This document shows positions 26,674 through 34,407 of a stretch of 57,362 nucleotides of DNA, piece by piece. Made by a program: the position numbers and the translations under genes. Origin of the DNA: Campylobacteraceae bacterium (GTDB lineage Bacteria > Campylobacterota > Campylobacteria > Campylobacterales > Sulfurovaceae). How positions within the stretch are numbered: the stretch's first letter is position 1; each line of letters starts with the position of its first letter. Location: the NCBI GenBank assembly GCA_026986355.1, contig JALSOO010000030.1, forward strand, positions 1 to 57,362, read 5' to 3'. The notes under the pieces are model-generated. The model was not told the DNA's origin. It was given only the letters and a program-made list of their open reading frames with translations, and did not search any database.

Positions 26674-27416
26674 GAACTGTGAACCTTTCCTCCTATAAAT
26701 TTTTTAATAAATCTATAAAAATAGTCAATATCTGTTGATATAGGTCTCTTTTTATAGTTATCTAGATACCTCTTTTCTGATTCGATAATCTCATCAAAAC
26801 TTTGTGGATTATCGACATAGTATGGAGGTATAAGACCAGGTTTAAATTTCTCTCGATAGACTCTATGTTTTTTTGGATAAGCGTTTAACATAGTATCTCC
26901 TAATGGTCGTACTCCTATAAGTTTCAAATCTCCATTTAAGAGATTTAGAAGCATTGGTAGCTCATCTAGCCAATATTTTCGTAGAACTTTTCCTAGTTTT
27001 GTGATTCTAAAATCATTCTTTATTGTCCCATCATCACTCAATCCATTCTGTTCAATTACAAACGATTGAATATATTGAGAGTAGGGTTGCATAGTTCTCA
27101 TTTTATATACATATATCCTCTTTCCACCTATACCTGTTCTTGGTATTTTTATTATCATAGAGGACTCTTTTTGAGGTTCAAAAGGAACTTGTTTTACCTT
27201 TCTTATCTCGAGTAGCATAATCTTCTCTTGATATTTGACGTTTAATATTTTAAAGCCCATATAGGATATATATCCAAGGTAGAGTTTTGTATCTCTTTCT
27301 AATTCTAAAATAAAAATTGAGTTTATCTGTTGTTTCTCTAACCCTTTTAATATCTTTTCTATATTTTTATTAGAAATACCACTATACTCAATGACTCTTT
27401 TTCGTAAGATACCCAT
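26670..27416 (-). CDS. Initiating sugar-1-phosphate transferase (PF02397-type) without visible membrane helix
   Basis: First gene of the polysaccharide locus, expected to put the first sugar-phosphate on undecaprenyl phosphate. The catalytic part is clear: GIGGKRIYVYKMRTM (95-109), RKYWLDELPMLLNLLNGD with the Asp151-Glu152 pair, LIGVRPL and KFKPGLIPP. The first 85 residues hold no hydrophobic or re-entrant helix, unlike PglC, WcaJ or WbaP, and look like a small soluble domain. Similar helix-less forms are, to my knowledge, seen in other bacteria, but how they hold the lipid is unclear. A strong AAAGGA site precedes the ATG. Confidence 0.87.
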   Translation of the reverse strand: MGILRKRVIEYSGISNKNIEKILKGLEKQQINSIFILELERDTKLYLGYISYMGFKILNVKYQEKIMLLEIRKVKQVPFEPQKESSMIIKIPRTGIGGKRIYVYKMRTMQPYSQYIQSFVIEQNGLSDDGTIKNDFRITKLGKVLRKYWLDELPMLLNLLNGDLKLIGVRPLGDTMLNAYPKKHRVYREKFKPGLIPPYYVDNPQSFDEIIESEKRYLDNYKKRPISTDIDYFYRFIKKFIGGKVHSS

Positions 27417-27434
27417 TGGTAATCCTTTTTTTTA

Positions 27435-27447
27435 TTTATAATTTATA
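27435..27447 (-). promoter_or_regulatory. Candidate -10 region for the polysaccharide operon
   Basis: Two TATAAA boxes read on the minus strand (27442-27447 and 27435-27440), 19 to 31 bases before the sugar transferase start and just ahead of its AAAGGA ribosome binding site. The region is AT-rich, so this is a weak call; it is the only sizeable gap upstream of the run of 17 genes. Confidence 0.3.
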
Positions 27448-27569
27448 AAAACATTCTGTTTTAAACTATTATTTTTTAATAGAGTTGAAATATTACCATT
27501 TTTTATCTTCAATAGATGTTATAAAATAATTTTAAATGTTATAGAGAAGCTACTTTAATATAAATATTA

Positions 27570-27575
27570 TATAAT
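27570..27575 (+). promoter_or_regulatory. Candidate -10 box for the TIGR02757 gene
   Basis: TATAAT ending six bases before the ATG at 27582. If this box is used, transcription would start at or next to the ATG and the message would be leaderless; in keeping with this, no Shine-Dalgarno is seen before the ATG. An upstream promoter in the same 165-base gap is also possible. Confidence 0.35.
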
Positions 27576-27581
27576 ATTCCT

Positions 27582-28328
27582 ATGAATAAAATTAAACAAA
27601 TGTTAGATAATGAAGTAAAAAATCGAAACAAGAACTCTGAACTATCTTATGATAGACCAGACCCACTCTTGATTGCTACTAGATATAGAGATGAGACTAT
27701 TGCACTCATTTGTGCCTTGTTTGCTTATGGAAATGCTAAACTTATTGTAAAATTTTTAGACTCATTGGATTTTTCACTATTGGAATCATCAGATGATGTT
27801 ATTAAAAAAAGTTTATCATCTCACTACTATCGTTTTCAAAACTCTGATGATGTAGTTGCAATTTTTATAGCTCTAAAACGTCTAAAAGAGATAGATAGTA
27901 TTGAAAATATATTTTATGAGGGGTATAAAAGAGAGAATAATATATTAGATGGATTATGGAATTTTATAACCATACTCAAAGAGGTATATCCTTATGAGAG
28001 TAGGGGATATAAATTTTTAATTGGTTCTGTGCCTAAAAAGCCAAATTCGGCAGGTACGTATAAACGTTACTTGATGTATCTACGTTGGATGGTACGTTGT
28101 GATGAGTTAGATTTAGGATTATGGTCAAAGATAGATAAAAAAGATTTACTTATGCCACTAGATACACATACCTTTAAAGTATCACAAAAATTAGGTCTAT
28201 TAAAGCGAAAAACTTATGATATGAAAGCAACCATAGAATTGACATCTACATTAAAAACTTTTGATAGATTAGACCCTATCAAATATGATTTTGCACTTTA
28301 TCGTTTAGGACAGGAAAAAGTGGTATAA
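27582..28328 (+). CDS. TIGR02757 (DUF2400) family protein
   Basis: Conserved protein of 248 residues found in Campylobacterota and Bacteroidota, with no known biochemical role. Diagnostic stretches are DRPDPLLIATRYRDETIAL, ICALFAYGNAKLIVKFLDSL and YLRWMVRCDELDLGLWS followed by MPLDTHTFKVSQKLGL. These helix-rich motifs and the LDTH segment recall helix-hairpin-helix DNA glycosylases, but I see no sure catalytic residue. It lies alone between the divergent polysaccharide operon and gdhA; its stop codon overlaps the gdhA -10 box. Confidence 0.88.
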   Translation: MNKIKQMLDNEVKNRNKNSELSYDRPDPLLIATRYRDETIALICALFAYGNAKLIVKFLDSLDFSLLESSDDVIKKSLSSHYYRFQNSDDVVAIFIALKRLKEIDSIENIFYEGYKRENNILDGLWNFITILKEVYPYESRGYKFLIGSVPKKPNSAGTYKRYLMYLRWMVRCDELDLGLWSKIDKKDLLMPLDTHTFKVSQKLGLLKRKTYDMKATIELTSTLKTFDRLDPIKYDFALYRLGQEKVV

Positions 28329-28329
28329 T
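28324..28329 (+). promoter_or_regulatory. Candidate -10 box for gdhA
   Basis: TATAAT preceded by TGG, overlapping the stop codon of the TIGR02757 gene and 27 bases before the gdhA ATG. A clean ribosome binding site (AAGGAA) follows at about 28342. This suggests gdhA has its own promoter. Confidence 0.5.
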
Positions 28330-28356
28330 TTAATATAAATTTAAGGAATATAGAAT

Positions 28357-29721
28357 ATGCAATCAACAATAGAAATAGAGAATATTTTAGATTATATAAA
28401 AGAGAGTAGCCCAGGGCAAGATGAGTTTTATCAAGCTACGCAAGAGGTACTCTACTCGTTAAAACCACTATTAGATAGAGATAGTAGATACATAGAACAC
28501 AATATATTAGAGCGTATTGTTGTACCCGAACGAAGTATGATTTTTCGTGTTAATTGGGTAGATGATGCAGGGAAAGTACAGACTAATGTAGGATATAGAG
28601 TACAGTTTAGCTCGACTATTGGACCATATAAAGGTGGTTTACGTTTTCACCCTAGTGTCAATTTGGGTATTATGAAATTTCTAGCTTTTGAACAGATTTT
28701 CAAAAATTCTCTAACAGGATTACCCATAGGTGGAGCAAAAGGTGGCTCAAACTTTGACCCAAAAGGTAAAAGTGATAATGAGATAATGCGATTTTGTCAA
28801 AGTTTTATGAGTGAACTCTATAAACATATAGGAAAACATAGAGATATTCCTGCAGGAGATATTGGAGTAGGGGCTAGAGAGATAGGCTACCTTTTCGGTC
28901 AATATAAAAAACTTACTGGAGAGTTTGATGGGGTTCTTACAGGAAAAGGTCTAAATTGGGGTGGCTCAAAAGCTCGTAAAGAGGCAACAGGTTATGGTTC
29001 TGTTTATTTTGCAGAGAATTTCCTAAAGGTATATGGTAAAAATTTAAAAGGTAAGAGATGTGCCGTTTCAGGCTCTGGAAATGTGGCTATTTATACTATA
29101 GAGAAGTTGTATGAGATGGGTGCTATTCCTATAAGCTGTTCAGATAGTAGAGGTACGATATATCAAAAAGATGGAATTGATTTACAAGCTTTGAAATCAA
29201 TAAAAGAGATTCATCACGCTTCATTAGAGGAGTATGCAACGGTCGATTGTAAATGCAACTATATTCCCGTGAGTCAATATCCAAAAGGTGGTCATGCTGT
29301 TTGGCATCTTCCTTGTGATATTGCATTTCCCTCTGCTACTCAAAATGAACTAACATTAATAGATGCAAAAAAATTAGAAGAGAACGGTTGTATCTTGATT
29401 AATGAGGGTGCAAACATGCCAACAACAGCAGAGGCATTAAAATATATTCGTAAAGAGACAAATCTTCTCTTTTCTCCAGGAAAAGCAGCCAATGCAGGTG
29501 GTGTCGCTACCTCTCAACTAGAGATGAGTCAAAATGCGAGTATGTCACAGTGGAGTTTCCAAGAGGTAGATATTAAACTACGAACTATTATGCAACATAT
29601 ATTCAAAATAGCATATGAGACATCAGTAGAGTTTGATTGTGAAGGAGATTTGGTAAAAGGTGCAAATATAGCAGGATTTAGAAAAGTAGCCGACTCCATG
29701 ATAGAGCAGGGGTCGGTTTAA
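28357..29721 (+). CDS. gdhA: NADP-specific glutamate dehydrogenase
   Basis: Hexameric cytoplasmic enzyme for reductive amination of 2-oxoglutarate with ammonia. The 454 residues match the bacterial NADP type. Visible are the substrate site GPYKGGLRFHPSVNLG, the catalytic-lysine loop GLPIGGAKGGSNFDPKGKSD, DIPAGDIGVG, and the nucleotide fold VSGSGNVAIYTIEKL. It carries its own candidate promoter and converges with coaBC six bases downstream. Confidence 0.98.
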   Translation: MQSTIEIENILDYIKESSPGQDEFYQATQEVLYSLKPLLDRDSRYIEHNILERIVVPERSMIFRVNWVDDAGKVQTNVGYRVQFSSTIGPYKGGLRFHPSVNLGIMKFLAFEQIFKNSLTGLPIGGAKGGSNFDPKGKSDNEIMRFCQSFMSELYKHIGKHRDIPAGDIGVGAREIGYLFGQYKKLTGEFDGVLTGKGLNWGGSKARKEATGYGSVYFAENFLKVYGKNLKGKRCAVSGSGNVAIYTIEKLYEMGAIPISCSDSRGTIYQKDGIDLQALKSIKEIHHASLEEYATVDCKCNYIPVSQYPKGGHAVWHLPCDIAFPSATQNELTLIDAKKLEENGCILINEGANMPTTAEALKYIRKETNLLFSPGKAANAGGVATSQLEMSQNASMSQWSFQEVDIKLRTIMQHIFKIAYETSVEFDCEGDLVKGANIAGFRKVADSMIEQGSV

Positions 29722-29727
29722 ATAGTT

Positions 29728-30993
29728 TTAGGAGAGTAATGCTCTACTCTCATCTAAAATCTTAAAAGACAAATCAAGTTTTGAGGCTCTTCCTAAATCT
29801 ATACTATTATCTTTTGTTATAAAAGTGATACTATTATCTTCTGTGTCAAAACTACTACTATCTTCTAATAGATTGTAGCATACTGCATCTATATTTTTAC
29901 TCTCTATGGAGTTTTTGGCATTTTTCAAGCCATTATTACTATCCATCTCTGCTTTAAATGCAATGGTGGTTAATCCAAGTTTATTTACCTTTTGTAGTAC
30001 ATCATCTGTCTGTTTAAGTTCGATTTTCCACTCTTCTCCAATATCTGACTTTTTAATCTTGCCAACTTGTGGAAATTTAGGAGTAAAATCGGCAACAGCA
30101 GATGCCATAAATAGATAGGGTTTTTTCTGTATTAGATGAACAGGTTCAGAGCTATTCATTGTAGCTTTGCTCATTTTTCCTTTTTTGGAGACACGTACAG
30201 CATCTACTGTATAGTCTCTCATCTCTTGGGCTGACTCTACATCTATTGTATATATCTCTGATGGTATATCTGAATGTTCTTTGGTAGTAATGAGACATAC
30301 ATCTGCCCCTCTTAGATATAGAGAGGTAGCTAGAGAATTTGCCATTTTACCTGATGAAAAATTGGATAGGTATCGTACTTCATCAATCTTTTCACGTGTT
30401 CCACCACCTGTTACTACCACTTTTCTATCTATCCAAAACTCCTCTTCTAGTAGAGCTTTGGCTGTTTGGTAAAATATCTCCGATGGTTCGGCTAAAGCAC
30501 CATTGCCAGTATCTCCACATGCTAATAGTTTGGATTGAGAAGAGATAATACGAACTTCATTAACAGCTAACATCTTTAATGAGCCTACTGTATAGTGATG
30601 TTCTATCATATTGGTATTGGCTGATGGAGCGATAAGTATCGTTTTAGAAAAAGCAAGAGCCGTCTGCAATAGGATATTATCGGCGATACCTTTGCTTATT
30701 TTATTTATACTGTTTGCAGTTGCAGGTGCAATCACAAACACATCACATTTTTTTCCAATATCTATATGGTTCAAACTAGAAGCCCAAGATTCTGAACTCT
30801 CTGTAAGTACACTATTTCGAGTCAGAGCCTCAAAGGTCAATGAAGATACAAAACGTTCTGCTGATGGGGTCATTACTACATGTACAGATGCACCTGCTTT
30901 GACTAAAAGACGAGCTAAATCACAAGCTTTATAGGCAGATATACTACCTGTTACACCCAAAAGAACGCTTCTATTTTTTAAATTAATTTGCAT
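29728..30993 (-). CDS. coaBC: Bifunctional phosphopantothenoylcysteine decarboxylase / phosphopantothenate-cysteine ligase
   Basis: Two steps of coenzyme A synthesis in one protein. The N-terminal flavin-binding CoaC half shows LGVTGSISAYKACDLAR, the His of SLNHIDIG, PATANSINKISKGIADN and the active Cys in LLACGDTGNGALAEP. The C-terminal CoaB half shows VVVTGGGTREKIDEVRYLSN with SSGKMA, and FMASAVADFTP. At 421 residues it is close to E. coli Dfp. Convergent with gdhA. Confidence 0.96.
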   Translation of the reverse strand: MQINLKNRSVLLGVTGSISAYKACDLARLLVKAGASVHVVMTPSAERFVSSLTFEALTRNSVLTESSESWASSLNHIDIGKKCDVFVIAPATANSINKISKGIADNILLQTALAFSKTILIAPSANTNMIEHHYTVGSLKMLAVNEVRIISSQSKLLACGDTGNGALAEPSEIFYQTAKALLEEEFWIDRKVVVTGGGTREKIDEVRYLSNFSSGKMANSLATSLYLRGADVCLITTKEHSDIPSEIYTIDVESAQEMRDYTVDAVRVSKKGKMSKATMNSSEPVHLIQKKPYLFMASAVADFTPKFPQVGKIKKSDIGEEWKIELKQTDDVLQKVNKLGLTTIAFKAEMDSNNGLKNAKNSIESKNIDAVCYNLLEDSSSFDTEDNSITFITKDNSIDLGRASKLDLSFKILDESRALLS

Positions 30994-31149
30994 AATACTA
31001 ACTCACTTTGTTTTTAATAATTGGTTTATTCTAATCTCTTTTGCTGTGGGTTAGATGAAAATCTATTTTTATATTCTTAATATTGCGTTTAGTGTGTAGG
31101 TTTTTATATTTATATGCTATAAGGAGTTATAAAACTAAAAAGAGAAAAA

Positions 31150-31836
31150 ATGATAGAAAAAAATTATATAAAACTACCTAGAGGAACATTTTTGATGGGT
31201 AGTGAATATATGCCAAATGAGATGCCCGTGCATGAAGTAACTATTGATTATGATATTTTGATGTCTAAATATCAAGTAACGGTAGAGGATTACATGTTGT
31301 ATGCTCAAGCAACAGGAGTAGAAATACCAACTGATAAACATACGCATTTGGGAGTTGATGTTCCTGTTCGTAGGGTTACTTGGTTTGATGCGGTTGCTTA
31401 TTGTAAATGGATGAGTGAACGTGAAGGTAAAACTATACGCTTACCAACAGAAGCAGAGTGGGAATATGCGTGTAGGGCAGGTTCAAATAAAAAATATTTT
31501 TTTGGTAATGATGAAACCTTATTAACACAATACGCTTGGTACAGTGCCAATTCCAAAAGAGTTACTCATAATGTGGGTACAAAAGAGTCTAATCCTTGGG
31601 GTTTGTATGATATGTATGGGAATGTTTGGGAGTGGACACTTGACCGATATGCTGATAACTATGAGACAACACCAATAGATGGAACGCATCATAAATTATA
31701 CAGTGAGAAAGGTATGAGTCTGCGAGGAGGTGCATGGAGTGCTGAGCCTAAGAATTGTAGAAGTGCTAGACGTATCAATTTAGGTGCTACTTCTCGTAAC
31801 TATTTTGTTGGATTTAGGGTTGTTATTGAGATATAA
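31150..31836 (+). CDS. FGE-fold (SUMF1-type) protein lacking one active-site cysteine
   Basis: A 228-residue stand-alone FGE-sulfatase domain: FLMGSEYMPNEMPVHEV at the start, YQVTVEDYMLY, RLPTEAEWEYACRAG, NPWGLYDMYGNVWEWTLD and LRGGAW near the end. True formylglycine-generating enzymes need two Cys in the RGG-SYLCHRSYC region. Aligning on RGG, the first Cys is Ala198 and only the second (Cys203) remains, so copper binding and sulfatase activation are unlikely. No sulfatase gene is nearby. No signal peptide, so it is cytoplasmic; an altered enzyme or binding protein is more likely. It has its own 156-base upstream gap with GGAGTTATAAAACTAAAAAG before the ATG. Confidence 0.88.
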   Translation: MIEKNYIKLPRGTFLMGSEYMPNEMPVHEVTIDYDILMSKYQVTVEDYMLYAQATGVEIPTDKHTHLGVDVPVRRVTWFDAVAYCKWMSEREGKTIRLPTEAEWEYACRAGSNKKYFFGNDETLLTQYAWYSANSKRVTHNVGTKESNPWGLYDMYGNVWEWTLDRYADNYETTPIDGTHHKLYSEKGMSLRGGAWSAEPKNCRSARRINLGATSRNYFVGFRVVIEI

Positions 31837-31847
31837 GATATTTAATA

Positions 31848-31871
31848 ATGGTGGGTAAATTACCCCACCAT
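31848..31871 (-). terminator. Hairpin between convergent FGE-like gene and dnaJ
   Basis: Arms ATGGTGGG (31848-31855) and CCCACCAT (31864-31871), extendable by three pairs past a single-base bulge. The hairpin fills most of the 35-base gap between the two gene ends. On the minus strand it is followed by TTATTAAATAT, so it best serves dnaJ, and may act in both directions. Confidence 0.6.
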
Positions 31872-33014
31872 CTACTTAGAGAACCACTTTTTTACTTTTG
31901 AAAAGGTTTTTTCAAATGTTGAGGTATGAGGTTTACTCTCTACTCCAAAACTAGTTTGAAGCTTTCTTAGTAACTCTTCTTGTTCATCATTAAGCTTTTT
32001 AGGGTATATGACAGAGACTTGTGCTATCAATTTACCTTTTTCTCCAGAGTGAACATCAGGAACTCCCTCATTTCTAAATATAAACTGCTCTTTATCTTTT
32101 GTACCTGCCTTTAGATTAAGCTCTAGCTCTCCCTCTAGTGATGGGATACTAATAGTCTCTCCTAAAATAGCTTGTGTAAAGAATATCGGAACTTCAATAT
32201 AGATATTGACACCATCTCGTATGAAGTGTTCATCTTGTTCTACCTCAAAAGTTAGGTATAAATCCCCACGTTGTCCATTTTTGGCTCTATTTCCATAACC
32301 TTGAGCTCGTAAACGATTTCCTGTATCTACACCTGCTGGAATATGGATTTTGACACTATCTGGCTCTTCATGGAAACCTCTCCCTGAACAAGATTCACAC
32401 TTTTTAGATACACGTTGACCCTCTCCATGACACTCTGGACATGTTTGAGCAAATGACATAAATCCTTGTTTCATCACAACTTGACCTTGACCATTACAGT
32501 AAGAACAGGTATCTAGTTTTCCACCCTCTGCACCTGTTCCCTCACAATCATCACATGGAACTTTATAGCGAATGTCTATTTTTTTATCACAACCAAAAAC
32601 AGCTTCATTAAATTTAAGTTCTTGTTCTATCTCAAAATCTAAATTATACTTTTGGTTAGGTTGTCTACGTTGTCCACCTCCACCAAAACCTCCAAATCCT
32701 CCACTAGAACCACCAAACATAGAGTTAAACATCTCCATAATATCGTCCATGTTTTGACCTCCACCACCAAAGCCTCCACGACTTTGACCTTGGAGTCCTG
32801 CTTTTCCATATTGGTCATAAATAGCACGTTTTTGTGGGTCTTTTAATACTTCATACGCTTCACTTAAGTATTTAAATCTCTCTTCAGCCTCTTTATTATC
32901 GGGGTTTCTATCTGGGTGATATTTCATAGCAAGTTTACGATATGCCTTTTTTAGCTCTTGTCCACTACAAGTTCTACTAACTTCTAAGGCTTCATAGTAA
33001 TCCATCTCTGTCAT
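31872..33014 (-). CDS. dnaJ: Chaperone protein DnaJ
   Basis: Co-chaperone of DnaK, also a partner of ClpB in disaggregation. Full type I layout in 380 residues: J domain at 1-70 with the HPD motif in YHPDRNPDNKE; a Gly/Phe-rich linker of about 75-120; the zinc-binding region with four CxxCxGxG repeats (CDDCEGTG, CSYCNGQG, CPECHGEG, CESCSGRG); and the C-terminal substrate-binding domains. A basic tail ends KKWFSK. Divergent from the Dabb gene with about 90 bases between the starts. Confidence 0.98.
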   Translation of the reverse strand: MTEMDYYEALEVSRTCSGQELKKAYRKLAMKYHPDRNPDNKEAEERFKYLSEAYEVLKDPQKRAIYDQYGKAGLQGQSRGGFGGGGQNMDDIMEMFNSMFGGSSGGFGGFGGGGQRRQPNQKYNLDFEIEQELKFNEAVFGCDKKIDIRYKVPCDDCEGTGAEGGKLDTCSYCNGQGQVVMKQGFMSFAQTCPECHGEGQRVSKKCESCSGRGFHEEPDSVKIHIPAGVDTGNRLRAQGYGNRAKNGQRGDLYLTFEVEQDEHFIRDGVNIYIEVPIFFTQAILGETISIPSLEGELELNLKAGTKDKEQFIFRNEGVPDVHSGEKGKLIAQVSVIYPKKLNDEQEELLRKLQTSFGVESKPHTSTFEKTFSKVKKWFSK

Positions 33015-33060
33015 TTTTACTCCAAATATTTAAATTGGTCGAATTCTATCATATTTTTGC

Positions 33061-33066
33061 TATAAT
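33061..33066 (+). promoter_or_regulatory. Candidate -10 box for the Dabb gene
   Basis: TTGC followed by TATAAT, 36 bases before the ATG and ahead of an AGAGGG ribosome binding site. On the opposite strand the same gap holds TATGATAGAAT, a possible dnaJ -10, so the two promoters are back to back. Confidence 0.5.
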
Positions 33067-33102
33067 CCGAAAAAATATAGATATTAAGAGAGGGAAAAAT
33101 AG

Positions 33103-33393
33103 ATGATAAAACATATAGTAATGTTTAACTTTAAAGATGAAAATAAAAAAGAGAATTTAATTAAAGCAAAAAAGATGTTAGAAGGACTTTTAGAGAGTGT
33201 TCCAACACTAAAGAGTATAGAAGTTGGTATTAATTTTTCCAAAGAGAGTCGAGCTATGGATTTAAGCTTATATTCTGAATTTGATACTATAGAAGCATTA
33301 AAACTCTATGCAAATCACCCTGAACATTTAGAAGTGGTTAAATTTATAAAAAGTGTAGCTACTGAATCAAAAGTATCGGATTATAAAATATAG
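33103..33393 (+). CDS. Stress-responsive A/B-barrel (Dabb) domain protein
   Basis: Single Dabb domain of 96 residues, a dimeric ferredoxin-like barrel. Typical features are the start MIKHIVMFNFKDE with a conserved His4, the LLESVPTLKSIEVGINF strand pattern, and the end YANHPEHLEVVKFIKSV, where the HPxHxxV stretch lines the pocket. The biochemical role of bacterial members is mostly unknown. Single gene, divergent from dnaJ. Confidence 0.88.
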   Translation: MIKHIVMFNFKDENKKENLIKAKKMLEGLLESVPTLKSIEVGINFSKESRAMDLSLYSEFDTIEALKLYANHPEHLEVVKFIKSVATESKVSDYKI

Positions 33394-33499
33394 AACATTA
33401 ATATTATATATAAGATAATTTTATCTCAATAATTTTATTTTATATTAAAGTATAAATCATAAAAAAACAGAAAAAATTATAATCAAAATCCTATTTAAC

Positions 33500-33520
33500 A
33501 GCCCATAATATAGGGCTTTT
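33500..33520 (+). terminator. Weak terminator-like hairpin after the Dabb gene
   Basis: Stem AGCCC (33500-33504) and GGGCT (33513-33517) with an eight-base AT loop, followed by TTT. It is the only GC-containing stem in the 251-base gap 33394-33644, which otherwise holds AT-rich sequence and a promoter for the following lipoprotein gene. The short stem makes it a weak call. Confidence 0.35.
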
Positions 33521-33581
33521 AAAAGAGTCTATAAAATTTAAAAAACTAAAAAAAAACACAATTATAACACGTAGCTATTGC

Positions 33582-33587
33582 TATACT
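33582..33587 (+). promoter_or_regulatory. Candidate -10 box for the NlpC/P60 lipoprotein gene
   Basis: TTGC then TATACT, 57 bases before the ATG. The ribosome binding site AAAGGAG is seen at about 33630. Rest of the 251-base gap: A/T tracts and the small hairpin at 33500, no coding sequence. Confidence 0.4.
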
Positions 33588-33644
33588 GTTCTTAACAACA
33601 TAAGATTATCAAATATAAAAAATAAAAAAAGGAGAATAATACTT

Positions 33645-34382
33645 ATGAAAAAGAATACTTTAGCAAACTTATTACTTTTAACTTCTGTGGCATTTTTTAC
33701 TGCTTGTTCAAATAAACAACTTGAAACACCTAAAGTAGTTAAACCAAAATTAACAGCTTTAGATATCATAGGTATTGATACTACTGATACTCCTCCTGTA
33801 ACTAGGGTAGCTACTGTCAAGTGTACTCCTTCTATTGAGGATATTCCTTTAGCAAAAACTTATCCTATGCCAGAAGAGTATTATACTCCTTCTATAACTA
33901 TTAGTAGACCACGTCAAATTCAAGCGTGTGTGATAAATATAAAGCGACCAATAGAACATCATACTAGCAGATCAAATCTTGTAAATAATATAGAATGGGG
34001 TGCAAAAGAGCTTATTGGTCATAAATATGTTTGGGGTGCAACAGGTCCACGTACTTATGACTGTTCTGGATTTACTCAAAAGGTATATCGTGATGCAGGA
34101 ATAAGAATTCCTAGAGTCTCTCGTGACCAAGCCAAAGTTGGAGAGTATGTATCGTTTAATAACCTAAGAAAAGGAGATTTAATCTTTTTTGATACTCATA
34201 AACACCCATCTGGAAAGGTAACTCATGTTGGTATCTATTTGGGTAATGGTAACTTTATTCATGCTAGTTCAGCAGCAAAAAAGATAGTTATTTTTAATTT
34301 CAATAAAAAAACATTTTATAAAAAACGTTTTTTATGGGGAAGAAGATTGATTAATAGTAACACTCGTTTAGCGTCATTGTAA
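33645..34382 (+). CDS. NlpC/P60 family (C40) peptidase lipoprotein
   Basis: Envelope cysteine hydrolase that probably cuts peptidoglycan stem peptides. A type II signal peptide (residues 1-20) ends in the lipobox FFTA-Cys21. A linker of about 90 residues with several prolines and cysteines follows. The catalytic domain starts near residue 115 with ELIGHKYVWGATGP. Active-site Cys140 (YDCSGFTQKVY), His194 (VTHVGIYLG) and a third polar residue at His206 (FIHASS) form the NlpC/P60 triad. The same strand carries a second C40 peptidase 25 bases downstream. Confidence 0.93.
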   Translation: MKKNTLANLLLLTSVAFFTACSNKQLETPKVVKPKLTALDIIGIDTTDTPPVTRVATVKCTPSIEDIPLAKTYPMPEEYYTPSITISRPRQIQACVINIKRPIEHHTSRSNLVNNIEWGAKELIGHKYVWGATGPRTYDCSGFTQKVYRDAGIRIPRVSRDQAKVGEYVSFNNLRKGDLIFFDTHKHPSGKVTHVGIYLGNGNFIHASSAAKKIVIFNFNKKTFYKKRFLWGRRLINSNTRLASL

Positions 34383-34407
34383 TAGTAATTTAAAATAAGA
34401 TAGATAA

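Noticed and set aside
30611..30934. A 107-codon plus-strand ORF inside coaBC
   Set aside because: Shadow of the well-supported coaBC frame; no homology recognised.
31150..31836. Formylglycine-generating enzyme for a sulfatase
   Set aside because: One of the two essential cysteines is missing and no sulfatase gene is near.
33394..33644. An RNA gene in the longest gene-free stretch
   Set aside because: Only AT-rich sequence, a weak hairpin and a promoter were seen; no tRNA-like T-loop or conserved fold could be recognised by eye.
33581..33820. A 79-codon minus-strand ORF opposite the lipoprotein start
   Set aside because: Overlaps the signal peptide of a clear lipoprotein gene and the promoter region; no independent support.
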